Below are positions 21,237-33,393 of a DNA stretch of 64,000 nucleotides, piece after piece; within the stretch, counting starts at the first letter, position 1; each line of letters opens with the position of its first letter. The notes beneath the pieces were generated by a model. It saw nothing but the letters and a program-made list of their open reading frames with translations. It had not been told where the DNA came from and ran no database searches. The stretch comes from Oreohelix idahoensis (lineage: Eukaryota > Mollusca > Gastropoda > Stylommatophora > Oreohelicidae). A program made the position numbers and the translations under genes. The DNA lies in assembly GCA_024509875.1 (NCBI GenBank), contig JAMPIV010022935.1:744001-808000 (forward strand), written 5' to 3'.

Positions 21237-24200
21237 TGTCACAGTGACTATTAACTATTAATTTATTTTACCATATCGTTTTATATGTTATTAACTCTTT
21301 TAATGTTCTGTTTTCCTAGACATTTTGTATTTCTTTTCTTTCATTTTTTCACCTTTTCAAACCCCACCCGCGGTTTGCTTACGTTTGGCTGGCCTTCAGA
21401 ATTAAAAATTCTTCAACAGTCAGCGTAGCGGTAACGTAATGTTATCTAAACGCACCTGTGGTCCGTCCGAACAGGGGGAATTTCTCTGGTCGCGCTAAGC
21501 CTTTGATCACGAGCGAGAGACGGTCTCTGTGAAAGAAACCGCTTGCCTGTGGGAGGTAACTTCTGCAGGTGGTCTCTGTGTTTGGCCTTCAGAACGCATT
21601 AGTGATCATAATATTTTGTCTATCGCGGAAATTTTCTTAAAGTTGTTGCTTCTGAAACCTTTTGTCTTACTCTCGATTACGTCTTTCGCCGAACATCTGT
21701 AGAAATATGCAGGCCAGGTGTCCGGGGGGAGCGTCCTTTGTAATCTATAAGAGTAGACGGGTTTAATAAGCCAACACACTCGTGAATATTCCTGGCCCGT
21801 AGATGACCATATGAGACTTAGGCAGAGTTAGCACGGCAGTACTAGAATGTGTTTGCCTATGTTCTAGTCATTTTCGGGGTGAGTTGACATATCTTATAAT
21901 TATAATATGATATATTCATGTTAGTTTTATATATCTGATAGGAAAGTGACTTGAATTCATTTCTGAGGACTTCTCCTAGTAATTTAGTTCAGTGATAATG
22001 TAGCGCTGTCTACGGCCTTAGTTAAGCGGTGCTTAAACTGTTACGGTTTATAATGGGAAATGATAAACTTACAATAACAGATACTAGGCGTAGAATCAGT
22101 CCACAGATGCTTATCATGGGTTAAGAATAGGCTAATTAACTGTCATTTCTGTAAGATAATTGTTGCTTGGAGTGTGTAGTTGTAATCGTGTTCGAAGAGT
22201 GTCGATAGGTGTTGTCAAACATGAAGACAAACCAAAGGTCAACTCGACCTACGCAGTGGTGTATTGATTTGGAGTGAGGATACAACAGTACGCGAATGCT
22301 GGAAAATGTTCTGAGAGTTGACAATAGGGCAATCTCACTCACTCGTGGCGGGAAGTGTAAGACGAACTTTTGTTTACATTTTCTTGTTTTTAATGGACAC
22401 ACACTTCGACGACACAGGAACAGGAAACAGGTTGGCACAATACCATCATATATGTATGACAATAGTCTCCAGTTTTAAATCGGCATTCATGTTGCATGAC
22501 AGCATAATGGAATCTCAGTAGACAAGCATTCAGTGATTCCAATATAGATAATCATCTGTCTTTACTGACAGAGCACGTCAGTTCATAAATAATATATTCA
22601 AAATGGTTCCTAGACCTAACCTCGTCTAGCGAAGATTCATATAGATAAAGTTCAGCACATATTTCTTTGATAACAATATTGAACCACTAGTAGTGGGTTC
22701 TCTTCTGTAGCAGTGATCTCTGGACTCATCAGGTGATAGTAAGGGGCATCCCTGTTCTCTCCTCGATGATTGGAAAATATCATAAGAAATGCGTCTTTAC
22801 CTTGGTATCAGAAATACACTAGAATATGATTCTGCCATTCCTTGGCAGTAAGAATAAACACTGGGGTGAATAATACATGATATGTCTAAAGAGACTACCT
22901 CTTTCCCCACTAATATAGAGATCACTTTTTCGGCGGCAGGCCGCTACAACAACTCAGCACCCATCAGGGCGGAACCTTCTCACCTCGACTTAGCGGCACA
23001 TCCGCCGAACAACCTTTGACCCCGAGTTCGACACCGAAGATATAGTTCGACTTAGACATACAAAGATATTAAGATATAAGACAGTCTCGTCCTACATAGA
23101 CAAGAAATACACATAGATTCGGGCCATCGATATTCTGAAGCAAGAAAAATCTATTTCTAACCAAACAAAGAATAGATCGCTGTAAACCTAGATTTCTACG
23201 CTGAGTTCGATCTTCAGGAAAGATACAAGAACAGATAACTCACAGAATGAATACACATCGACTAATCTGAGTTCTGTCCCTTAGACTGATAATCGTGAAT
23301 TCAAAGATAAATATATTTTTATCAGACAAATAATTACATTTTTCATTTGTATGCGTAACAACAGTAATCTGTGCGCCACACAAAAGAATATGTGCGCAAC
23401 AATAATGTCAGGGGTGGATTGTTCACTTAAAACTGAATAGTGAGATGCAGGCAATAACTCTGAATTATGGGAGAAAGTCACTTATTCCTTTTTGATAGAT
23501 ATTTCTAGTGGCAAGGGAGAATCAATTTTATGCTTACTTGTGTGGCTAGGCACTTGTCTATAACTTTCACAGAAAGCAGTCACCAGGCATAGATATAATT
23601 ATATCTTATGATTCAGCCACAACTGTATTATTATAGCAAGAACATTGCATTTTCTATGTACTCATTTTGTGGAATGTTAATATATTTCCCCAAGGGGACA
23701 TATGATTTATTTGTGTAATGTCACATGCTGTAATCTGTTTATGTAATTCATTTACTGTTGTAAGATGAATAAGCATATTCATTCAACTGTAACTGCAAGG
23801 TTAGGTTTCCTGTATGTTTAGTTGGAAGAAGAGGAGTAGATTGTGGCTGTCAGAACGATTACTGACAGGTACCTGGGTGTGCAAAAGATATTAAGCCTAT
23901 GCGGGCACATGCTATAATTTATAGAATGGAAGGAGCGGAGCATGACTAGGTTATAAAACATTAGATTGATTTTGTTGTTGCTTGATGTAAAGGGTGTCTT
24001 TTTTGGGTCTCAGTTTCAGGGAGACCGAATCGCTAGAGCAGATTCCAGTCAGGCGAAGAACGTCATGTTCTCTTCGATCTAGAGGGTTTCGGAATACCGC
24101 TAGCGTCAAGAGTCCTCAACTCCCGTTCCTGAATCAAAACCCCTTTAGTCAACGCCAAGTAAAGCTCACGCAGTGCAACGAGCCAACGCTAAATCTGGAA

Positions 24201-25409
24201 TCACCAAATGCAGTAGTAGTTCTCCACTCGCCTATTGGATTACCAGTCAGAGCATTTCGGCTTCCAGAATATCAAAACCGCCCAGCATGTTTATAGCAGA
24301 ATCTGATATCACCCGACTTTGTGTGCCTAAACGGGGCACTCAGCAAACCACAGCCAAACCAGTTTAAACAGGATTTACAGCCAAGCAAGCAATAGCGCCG
24401 GATAAGAGCGCCTGGGATTTCTTGTCCTCAAGTAACTTCATCTGGTGTATTTTCTGGATACTTAAAACCTCGCACTTATGAGCAGCCGTCTATGGACAGA
24501 GTTGCAGCCCCCCTCACGCAAGTAGCGGTCACCAACGTATAGCATCTACAAGGAAAGTTTGGTATTTCACTTCATTCATCTTGAAGGATATTTATCTGTA
24601 AGACACTTTCTGGAGCTAGCACATTTGGTCCCACGAAAGCGGACAGGCTGTCGCTCAGTTCGTTTAATTGGTCAGCAGGAGATAAACAGCGTCATCCAGT
24701 TTTCCCTCACACATTTAAGGTCACCAAAGCATAGCACCAACAAGGAAAGTTTGGTATTTCACTTCATTCATCTTGAAGGATATTTATCTGTAAGACACTT
24801 TGTGGAGCTAGCTTCTGGTCCCACAAAAGCGGACAGGCTGACACGCAGTTTATTCATTTGGTAAAACGGAGGTAAAGAGAGTCTTCCAGCCCACCTCGCG
24901 CAAACTGACACTCGATTTATTTATCTCTCCGTGTTCTACAGGTTTTATGAGTGTTGGTGGGGTGTGTGTTTGTGGGTGTGTATTTGCATTATTGATGATT
25001 ATTGATGACTATTGATGATTATTTTGATTATTGATGTAATTTTATGTTGTTGGTGATGAAATGCATTATTTTCATACATGCTTCTTCATTTAATAAAGTT
25101 TACACATTTATTAATGCGCTGTTCACGACCCTTCCATCCATAATCAACTTGTTTTATCGCTTTACTATAATCTCTATGTTTTGATAAGAGAAAAGAGCGA
25201 GAGCAGGAGGTGCTTAGACAGTAAAAGTGAGTTGAGGCTTGGAGAGAGAGATCATTTTGATAAATCTTCTTCCAGGTTGTCTCAAGTCTATCTCCTATTT
25301 ACACCTTTCTCTGTGTGTAATCTATAACTCTGTCAGTCCACTATCCCTTGTCGATTTCACTACTATTGTCCAACTCGACAAATACTCTACACTTTACTCA
25401 ACCACGACA
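21237..25409 (+). repeat. 5' LTR of element B, with nested solo LTR
   Basis: Matches 35632-38685 closely apart from two length changes: a 1246-base insertion at 22161-23406 (solo LTR plus duplication) and absence of about 127 bases present in the other LTR at about 38053-38180. Without the insertion it is about 2.93 kb. It contains two 192-bp internal repeats (24551 and 24743 phases) around GGAAAGTTTGGTATTTCACT, and ends CCACGACA. Confidence 0.92.
22161..23401. mobile_element. solo LTR inserted in the 5' LTR of B
   Basis: 1241 bases opening TGTTGC and closing GCAACA, a perfect 6-base terminal inverted repeat of the LTR kind. Flanked by ATAAT at 22156-22160 and 23402-23406. The empty site with a single ATAAT is at 36551-36555 in the other B LTR, which proves insertion after B integrated. 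No coding capacity. Its family is unlike those of A-E by eye, and its orientation is unknown. Confidence 0.93.
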
Positions 25410-25414
25410 TATAA

Positions 25415-25432
25415 TGGCAGGCTCGCCGGGAT
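25415..25432 (+). promoter_or_regulatory. primer-binding-like site of element B
   Basis: TGGCAGGCTCGCCGGGAT, five bases (TATAA) after the LTR's final CA. It differs from the element A site by one base, so A and B probably use the same or related tRNA primers. Confidence 0.6.
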
Positions 25433-25588
25433 ATTTTGAGCTACATTTGATGCACATATAATGGAGGTTGCAGTCTGGTATGAATCTCTCACAAGATTCT
25501 ATTCTGATTCTTAGAGTTAGTGTTCTGCAGATTATAGGAATTGCTATCCCTAGACATATCGAACTATTTCTTTTGGAGGAAGTCGGTG

Positions 25589-27977
25589 TGTTGAAAAATT
25601 CTAGTACCCATATATAAATTAGAACATAAATGTAAAGCAGAACGAAATAATACGATAGGAAGAAGAATGGAGAGGGACCAGTGCTTTCATAGTATAGACA
25701 ACGCCTTAGTTGTATAACGCCGTAATGGCTAACACAAGATTTCTACTTGTCCTAATTCGTTCGCCTAACGATATGCCGATAAACGTAGTTCTAAAAATAG
25801 AATGTGTAGTAAAATCTTCTACCTTGATTTTAAAAACTAACACTAGTGCAAAATCGCGCACAAGGTTAGCCTTGGAAAGACAGACGGGCTTAGAAGAAAA
25901 AAAAGCAGAGAGAGATAGAAGGACCATGGAACACAGTAGCGCAAGCCCCTCGCAGTGTGTCTAAAAATAAACCAACTCGCAGTGGGCATGGCCTGATTTT
26001 TTTTCAAATAAACAGTGATGAAAAAAACTAACGATACGATGTTAGGTTTTGAAAACAGGTTTAATTCTTATTAGGAAACCTGATATTTTACGTAGGGCTC
26101 CTGACTTTATACTGATAGTACAGACGTAAAGGATTGAACAGGTGGTAGTTGAAATTAAACACTTAACATCGAAAAAAGATCGTATTCTTAACTACACCAC
26201 TTAGCCCCTTGAAAATCATATATTCGTGTACAGGAAGGCTAGTGTACTAGGAATATGTAATAAATTATCTTAAAAGTCCATTAGATAATTAGATATTGGT
26301 AATAAAACATATAGAGAACAGAGATACTGTCAGGTTTGGTCATATCTGCTTGGGATGGAAATCCCTGACTTTTGTTGAAACATAGTAGTGACAGAAAGTC
26401 TAAGATAGTACGTGGGAGGCCATTGGCTGAACTTTGAAGTTAAAAGAAATTGGATTGGGTGATCTATGAATAACAAATAAATGCCTAGAAACGGAGTAGA
26501 AGTGAATGACTGTGTACTCTTTTGAATATATTCAAAACGATTGGCCAATACACTGGATATTGGCAGAAGAAATCTTAGAGGGGACGCCATATCGTTACAC
26601 ATTTTGAGAGATGAGAGCAGGCAGTATTATCCAAAATTAAATATATGATAACAGCTTGGACATACCGCAGATCAAACTGTGCCAGTCATCTTTAGTGTGT
26701 ATTCCTTACGAATTGTGGTAAGCTAGACATTTTTAATCTGTATTTTATATGAAAATTGAATGTGAAATGATAAATTATGTCTGTATGTGTGCGGTTCAGT
26801 AGCAAACATGAAGCAAAGCCTATATATTGCTCCACCATGTAAAAGATTGTCAGAGAGGAGTATAACTGCATATATATATTGGATTGCCATATAGTAACAT
26901 AACACCTATCCTATTGTATGGAAGGGATTACAGCTGGAATTGCAGAGGCGTTGTAACCATTAGGGAGAGGAATACTGGTGTATATTGTCACATGAAAAGC
27001 TAGCAGTTAGCCTAAAGCGCTGAACTTTATGTTTGTTTGTACTGTCATGTACTTCAGTGTGGAATAATATTGTATACTAGTTAGTAAGAAGGATGCATAA
27101 CCTTCACTTTCAGGGGCCGTGGTATAGATGGTGATATTGCATCGTCCGGTCTGAGTACTGCGTGATCCAGAAAGTTGGCAGCAGACTCCCTGCACAAGAT
27201 AGCGACCATTGTCTATCATATTATCAAACTGAGAAGCAAGCGAGCAGAGGATACAGGTTTCCTGCAGCTGCATTATGAGATAAGAGCATGTCAGCACGTA
27301 AAGCCCAACTTTGAATAAAATAACCCTGAACTGAACTTTATTAGAAAAACAAAAGGGACAGAAATTTTAAAGAAACAGAATCTGTGAATCCTTTAATATT
27401 ATTTCCACCAGTAACAAACACATGAAGTCGTGATGACAAACAACAACCTAGCACTAAAAGCCAGTATTACCTCATAATAATACATCACAACACTACACTT
27501 ATATTACAATACTATTATATGTCTGGACAAAGATCTTTTGTGTAAATTCTTGTACATAAACATTGTGCTTACATTTGAGTGTGATTCCTGATTCACATTG
27601 TAGTAGGATCAGGATATCTATATATTGAAAAAGCTAATACATTATATAAAATTTAACACTTGACTTACTTTAGATAAATCTTTAGAGTGTTATGTGTTTG
27701 TGATTGTCATAGTGTTGTAAATTGTTGTGAATCTTAACTTAGGTGTTTATCTGTCTGTTGGTTGTTGTGAACTTACACTTCATCACTATCATAACCCTAG
27801 ACATTAAACGAAGTCATCATACAATTCAAGAATAAGTCTGATTGAGGTCGAAATGTGGTAGCAAGCAAGGTTCTCTGTAACACACCAACCTTATTAGATA
27901 CAGAGAACTTCACAGCTGATCTCATTCAGTACACTAAGTCCCCTATAACTATATTTATATAATCCCAGCTCACCACA
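25589..27977 (+). repeat. 5' LTR of element C
   Basis: About 2.39 kb. 25593-26693 matches 32295-33393 at nearly every base. The remainder is unpaired in this window because the 3' LTR is cut short, but its last part (from about 27870: ACAGCTGATCTCA ... CACCACA) is similar to the D LTR end, so C and D are sister families. Confidence 0.9.
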
Positions 27978-27982
27978 TATAT

Positions 27983-28002
27983 TGGGGGTCTCGCTCCCGG
28001 GA
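27983..28002 (+). promoter_or_regulatory. primer-binding-like site of element C
   Basis: TGGGGGTCTCGCTCCCGGGA after a 5-base TATAT spacer. D has TGGGGTCTCGCTCCAGGGAT at 46604. Both resemble but do not equal the tRNA-Pro primer sites of vertebrate retroviruses. Confidence 0.55.
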
Positions 28003-28186
28003 TTTGAATTTTTCAAAGCACCAATTATATTGGGTAGCTCACTTCAGGGAATTATAAAAATTAAAAAGGTATTCTTGGGTGGAAAATAAATAGGGTTGAG
28101 CTTTCAGTGCTTGTGGTTGTCCTTAGTATAATTAGTCATAGATAGAATTGTTTAGTTAGACATTGTATAAATTTGCCTGTTAGAAA

Positions 28187-29014
28187 ATGGCTGACCTGGC
28201 AAAGTTTCGATCTGCGGCTGTACAGACTGCCAGGGAAATGCACATGGATGGTCAAGTCTTGATTGATTATGTGACCTCAGAATGTGATAAATTTATTGCC
28301 AGGGAAGAAAAAAGATTAGAGAAAGAAACTGAAAGAAAGTTAGAAGAGGCTAGAGAGATTAAGAAATTAGAGTTACAGATTGAGGCTGACAAGGAAATTA
28401 GGAGGTTGCAGATTGAGGCTGACAAAGAGGCTAGGGCATTGGAGGCTGAGGCTAAAAGGTTACAGATGGAAGCAGAAGAAAAAAGACAGGCTGCTGAAAG
28501 AGAAGAAAAGAGATTAGCTGCAGAAAGAGAAGAAAAGAAATTAGCTGCAGAAAGAGAAGAAAAGAGATTAGCTATAGAAAGAGAAGAAAGAAGATTAGCT
28601 GCAGAAAGGGAAGCAGAAGATAGGAGATTGCAGAGGGAGCATGAATTACGACTAAGAGAGTTAGAAATTCAAGGCCATGCTCCTGAAAATGGTGCCAGTC
28701 CTTTTACCTCCGATGCTACTGGCAGTCAGGCAGCCTCAACCTCAGCTATGAGTTTTCATTTAGACCATTTTGTTGAGAAAGACGATGACATAGAAAGTTA
28801 CCTAAATAGATATGAACTTTTAGCTACCACGTATGGTTTAGAGAGAGAAAGGTGGAGCCTAAAGTTATCACAAGGGCTTCGTGGTACAGCTTATGAAGTT
28901 TTTGCCAAGATGAGCAGAGATGACCAAGACAATTATGACATGTTAAAGCAGGCTCTTTTGTTAAGATATGAAAAGAATGGAGAATTTTATAGAAAAAAAG
29001 TTCAGGAATGCTAA
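28187..29014 (+). CDS. Gag N-terminal part of element C
   Basis: Starts AAAATGGCTGAC, encoding MADLAKFRSAA. Residues 1-40 are a small helical module shared with B and D. Residues 40-160 form a long charged coiled coil built of ERKEEKRLAAEREE-like repeats. Residues about 185-270 start the capsid-like domain (MSFHLDHFVEKDDDIESYLN). The reading runs into a stop just after an A7 run (28993-28999), while the capsid domain continues in the +1 frame from there. D has the same A7 at the same position. Either an inherited mutation or a frameshift site. Confidence 0.85.
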   Translation: MADLAKFRSAAVQTAREMHMDGQVLIDYVTSECDKFIAREEKRLEKETERKLEEAREIKKLELQIEADKEIRRLQIEADKEARALEAEAKRLQMEAEEKRQAAEREEKRLAAEREEKKLAAEREEKRLAIEREERRLAAEREAEDRRLQREHELRLRELEIQGHAPENGASPFTSDATGSQAASTSAMSFHLDHFVEKDDDIESYLNRYELLATTYGLERERWSLKLSQGLRGTAYEVFAKMSRDDQDNYDMLKQALLLRYEKNGEFYRKKVQEC

Positions 29015-30089
29015 ACTACTGTCAGGTGAGACATATCACCAGTTCTCTGCACGGTTAGAGACATACTTGGAGAAATGGACTGCTCTGGGGAAAACCCAAG
29101 ATCTAAAGGAAATGATCCTTATAGAGCAGCTAAGAGAGTCCATGGCTCCAGACCTGAGAAAGTTTCTCATGGAACAAGGTGCAGAGAGGCTGGGTGAGTT
29201 ACTAAATGTCGCTGAAAGATATCAGGCAGCTCAAGCAGAGGTAACTGGTAATAAAAAGAAACAGGTAGACAATTTTAAGGCACCACAAAACTTTAATAAG
29301 TTTGATCATAGAGATCAGAACAAAGGTAAGCACAAGTTTGATAGGCCACGGTATGATAATAAAAATAAAACCCCACAATTCGATGAAAGGAAATTTGATG
29401 AAAGAAAATCTTTCAACCAAGGAAGGAAGTGGTGTAAAAATTGTCGGATGGACAATCATGATACTGACCGTTGTAGAAGGAAACCTGTGTATATGGCCAC
29501 CCTTCAGGTCAGGTCGACCTCTAGAAATGAGGAGGATATTCTGATAGATACCACTCCAGATGAGATGAGGAAGGCGCAGGCTGGGGATAAGAGCCTCAAG
29601 CCTTGTTTTAAGAAATTGTCAAATTGTCATACACCTCCAGGAAAAGGAGACTTCTATATGAAGAACAAACTGATATACAGGAAGACCGGAACTACATCCA
29701 ATGGTCAGGGACAGCTGGTACTTCCTAAAAAGTATAGGGCAGAGTTAATAAGGAGCTTACATGTGAAACAAGATGGGGACCATGAGAAAATAGGTACCAT
29801 CATTCAAAAGGTGGCTCACAATTATTATTGGCCCAAGGCAATGATTGACATTGAGAATTTTGTAGAAAGATGTGGCATATTACATGAGGGAACACCCACA
29901 AGAGGGAACAGTGATCAGGACCTAGACACGCCACGGGGCAAACTTAGGCTTGACACTGAAAAGAAACATAAATTTAATAAAGTGGACAAAGTGGGAATGG
30001 GAGCCCCCTTTTCCCGGACAGTCTTCACTTGGATGTTTTACCATGGCCACTATGCAGCGAGTACAAAGAGATGTCTTACCCCAGAATAG
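28968..30089 (+). pseudogene. Gag C-terminal part, CCHC knuckle and integrase N-terminal remnant of element C
   Basis: The capsid domain continues (FRNAKLLSGETYHQFSARLE), then a basic region and a CCHC knuckle C-x2-C-x4-H-x4-C (CKNCRMDNHDTDRC, near 29433-29475). The protease is absent: EEDILIDT passes directly into the linker PDEMRKAQAGDKSLKPC, which in element A lies after the protease. The integrase zinc-region homology (LHVKQDGDHEKIG ... NYYWPK) then breaks off after one cysteine. The DDE core is missing and an unrelated segment follows (29880-30315), shared with D. A frame change near 29995 splits that segment. Confidence 0.82.
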
Positions 30090-30318
30090 GCCGAAAATCC
30101 CTCAATCGGACTTATGTGAACTGGAGGAAGATAAAAGAGAGAGGAGATCTCTCACAAAGAATTTTAAGTGGGGAGAGAGCCCCAAGAAAAAAATTGGTAG
30201 CGGTCGTTTTGTGAATGATGATTCTGGGAAGAAAAATCATCGCTACAGTGCTTCTAGTGGAAGAGACCATACCGGTGCATGGAAAAATAGGTCAACAATA
30301 TTAAAGGTCCATATGTAG
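29880..30318 (+). pseudogene. Unidentified segment replacing the integrase core in element C
   Basis: Between the integrase zinc remnant and the integrase C-terminal domain lies about 140 codons with MATMQRVQRDVLPQ, KIPQSDL, KNFKWGESPKKKIGSGRF and SGRDHTGAWKNRS. D has the counterpart at 48335-48773 with high identity. It has no D,D-35-E residues. It is basic and low in hydrophobics; I do not recognise a source. In C it is frameshifted near 29995; in D it reads through. Confidence 0.65.
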
Positions 30319-31814
30319 CCTGTTAAGAACGTGGACTGATGAAAAGGCAGAGGAAAATATTACATCATCATACCAATATGTGAATGAGCTGACCACTCGT
30401 TTAAAAACTGGCTGGAAACTTGCCAATGAAAATTTGAGACAAGCCAGGAAAAAGCATGCTGCCTATTATAACAAGAAAGCAAAAGACAGAGATTTGGCTG
30501 TGGGAGAGAAGGTACTGCTTCTTCTACCCGGTAGCCAGAATAAGTTGCAAATTGGATGACAAGGTCCATATACAGTTCTAGAGAAGGTGTCTAGAACAAA
30601 TTATAAGATAGATAAGAAGGGGAAAGAAAAAAATCTATCATGTGAATCTCCTGAAGAAATATTTGGAAAGAGAAAATCAGGAAGAGACACATTTGCTGAC
30701 CTTGTCTATTGCAATGGAGATGAAAAAAGAACCACTTTCATCATTTGTATATCCATTACACCCCTGTGAGACCGCTGCACAGGTGAAAATCAGTACACAT
30801 TTAACGAAAAATCAGAAGGAGAGAGTGCAACAGGTTCTAGATGATCATACAGAGGTGCTAACGGACCGTCCGGGGCATACACACTTATTAGAATATGATA
30901 TGAAACTTAAAGACTCAACACCAGTCTGTATGAAAGCCTATTCGATTCCTTTCGCTAAGGAGAAAGCTTTGAAGGAAGAGATAGACCATTTGTTGAAGGA
31001 AGGAATTATTTCACACAGTGAATCTCAGTATAGTTCCAGTGTGGTTCTATTGAGAAAGCCCTCTGGAGAACATAGACTCTGTATAGATTACAGGAGACTG
31101 AATGCTATCACAGAAGGTCAGGTGGATCCATTGCCGGATACAAATCAGCTGTTTGCCAGGCTGAATAAAGCTAAATATTTTTCAAAGGTGGATCTGAGCA
31201 AAGGCTACTATCAGATTCCAGTAAAGCCTGAGGTTAGACCTTATCTAGCTTTTAGTACCTCAGAGGGACACTATGAATTTAACAGATTGCCATTTGGATT
31301 GAAAAATGCGCCCAGTGTCTTCTCTAGAATGATGAGAAAATTGTTGGATCCCCTGAATAATCCATGCATCACAAATTTCATGGATGATATCTTCGTAGCG
31401 ACAGAAACGTTTGAGGAACACATTAACTCTCTGAACATGTTGTTTGATCGACTTAGAGAAGCGAATTTGACAGCCCGACTAACCAAATGTTGCGTTGGAT
31501 GTAAAGAATTAGAATTCTTGGGACACACAGTCCATCAGGGAAACATGACCCCTGACCCCAAGAATTTGGAGAAACTGAGAAAAGCACCGAGGCCACAAAC
31601 AAAGAGAGACGTGAGATCCTTTGTCTCATTATGTGGTTTCTACCAAAAGTATATCAAAAACTTTAACTCCATATGTGCACCGTTAACTGATTTGACACGC
31701 AAAGGAAATCCAGATCGAATTACCTGGACAGCACAGTGTGAATTAGCATACCAAGAATTGAAGGAAAAGCTCACAAGCAAACCTATTTTGAAATTACCTG
31801 ACTTAAGTCAATAA
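30319..31814 (+). pseudogene. Integrase C-terminal domain and reverse transcriptase of element C
   Basis: After homology resumes (WTDEKAEENITSSYQ), the GPY/F module reads QGPYTVLEKVSRTNYKI but the preceding Trp codon is TGA (30557-30559), and a frame change lies near 30630. From 30642 a long ORF runs through VNLLKKYLE-type linker into RT: LCIDYRRLNAI, FSKVDLSKGYYQIPV, LPFGLKNAPSVF, and the active site NFMDD (near 31378). The thumb and connection follow (FLGHTVHQGN, SFVSLCGFYQKYIKNFN). A TAA at 31812-31814 replaces a glutamate codon found in D and separates RNase H. Confidence 0.87.
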
Positions 31815-31820
31815 TTCATT

Positions 31821-32219
31821 GTGAGAACGGATGCTAGTAATCTAGGGTTGGGTGCCACCCTGTTACAGAAGTCAGATTCACTGGATGGGGAATTAACCCC
31901 AGTGGCATATGCTAGTTGTAAGTTGAATACAGCTGAAAAAAATTATTCAACTAGTGAAAAAGAATGTCTCGCAGTGATATGGGCGATCAAGAAATTCAAT
32001 ATGTATCTGTATGGGAAGGCATTCAAGTTACAAACAGATCACAAACCCCTGGCTTTTCTAGCGCAAGCAAGGCATGAAAATGCTAGGTTACTACGCTGGT
32101 CTTTGCTCTTACAGCCATATCAGTTCAGTATAGAATATATTTCTGGAAAAACTAACCTGGGTGCTGATTTTCTAAGCCGCCATCCGTGCGATGAGACTCA
32201 AGGTAATCACCAGGCATAG
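31821..32219 (+). CDS. RNase H domain of element C
   Basis: Continuation of pol in the same frame after the stop at 31812. Conserved acids are seen in VRTDASNLGLGATL, SEKECLAVIWAIKKF and LQTDHKPLAF; the C-terminal GADFLSRHP is typical of gypsy-type pol ends. Only about 70 bases separate the stop codon from the 3' LTR, so no envelope gene exists. Confidence 0.88.
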   Translation: MRTDASNLGLGATLLQKSDSLDGELTPVAYASCKLNTAEKNYSTSEKECLAVIWAIKKFNMYLYGKAFKLQTDHKPLAFLAQARHENARLLRWSLLLQPYQFSIEYISGKTNLGADFLSRHPCDETQGNHQA

Positions 32220-32290
32220 ATAGAAATTTATCTATGTGTATATAGAATTAGGGACTGACATATAATGTCTGTTTTAAGTGGGGAGAATTG

Positions 32291-33393
32291 TGGTGAAAAA
32301 TTCTAATACCCATATATAAATTAGAACATAAATGTAAAGCAGAACGAAATAATACGATAGGAAGAAGAATGGAGAGGGACCAGTGCTTTCCTAGTATAGA
32401 TAACGCCTTAGTTGTATAACGCCGTAATGGCTAACACAAGATTTCTACTTGTCCTAATTCGTTCGCCTAACGATACGCCGATAAACGTAGTTCTAAAAAT
32501 AGAATGTGTAGTAAAATCTTCTTCCTTGATTTTAAAAACTAACACTAGAGCAAAATCGCGCACAAGGTTAGCCTTGGAAAGACAGACGGGCTTAGAAGAA
32601 AAAAAGCAGAGAGAGATAGAAGGACCATGGAACACAGTAGCGCAAGCCCCTCGCAGTATGTCTAAAAATAAACCAACTCGCAGTGGGCATGGCCTGATTT
32701 TTTTCAAATAAACAGTGATGAAAAAAACTAACGATACGATGTTAGGTTTTGAAAACAGGTTTAATTCTTATTAGGAAACCTGATATTTTACGTAGGGCTC
32801 CTGACTTTATACTGATAGTACAGTCGTAAAGGATTGAACAGGTGGTAGTTGAAATTAAACACTTAACATCGAAAAAAGATCGTATTCTTAACTACACCAC
32901 TTAGCCCCTTGAAAATCATATATTCGTGTACAGGAAGGCTAGTGGACTAGGAATATGTAATAAATTATCTAAAAAGTCCATTAGATAATTAGATATTGGT
33001 AATAAAACATATAGAGAACAGAGATACTGTCAGGTTTGGTCATATCTGCTTGGGATGGAAATCCCTGACTTTTGTTGAAACATAGTAGTGACAGAAAGTC
33101 TAAGATAGTACGTGGGAGGCCATTGGCTGAACTTTGAAGTTAAAAGAAATTGGATTGGGTGATCTATGAATAACAAATAAATGCCTAGAAACGGAGTAGA
33201 AGTGAATGACTGTGTACTCTTTTGAATATATTCAAAACGATTGGCCAATACACTGGATATTGGCAGAAGAAATCTTAGAGGGGACGCCATATCGTTACAC
33301 ATTTTGAGAGATGAGAGCAGGCAGTGTTATCCAAAATTAAATATATGATAACAGCTTGGACATACCGCAGATCAAACTGTGCCAGTCATCTTT
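32291..33393 (+). repeat. 3' LTR of element C (truncated)
   Basis: Near-identical to 25589-26693. Ends abruptly at 33393 after GCCAGTCATCTTT, where sequence changes to B internal DNA. About 1.28 kb of LTR is missing. Confidence 0.9.

Larger units (their letters stand above)
25589..33393 (+). mobile_element. LTR element C (integrase-before-RT order) nested in B
   Basis: LTRs at 25589-27977 and 32291-33393, with gag (28187), integrase remnants, RT and RNase H between. The 5' LTR opens TGTTGAAAAATTC and ends CACCACA. The 3' LTR opens TGGTGAAAAATTC after a GTGGGGAGAATTG tract and matches the 5' LTR only to 33393; the last about 1.28 kb is missing where B sequence resumes. Because of that loss no target duplication can be found. 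Confidence 0.9.

Noticed and set aside
23994..24864. 100-codon ORFs in the B LTR, repeated near 37115-37515
   Set aside because: Both lie in LTR sequence, with a second copy differing by frame-neutral and frame-breaking changes; no motif. The GTATTTCACTTCATTC reading repeats because the DNA is repeated.
25706..25964. Opposed 73-84-codon ORFs in LTR C, also near 32408-32711
   Set aside because: LTR sequence; both strands open by chance.
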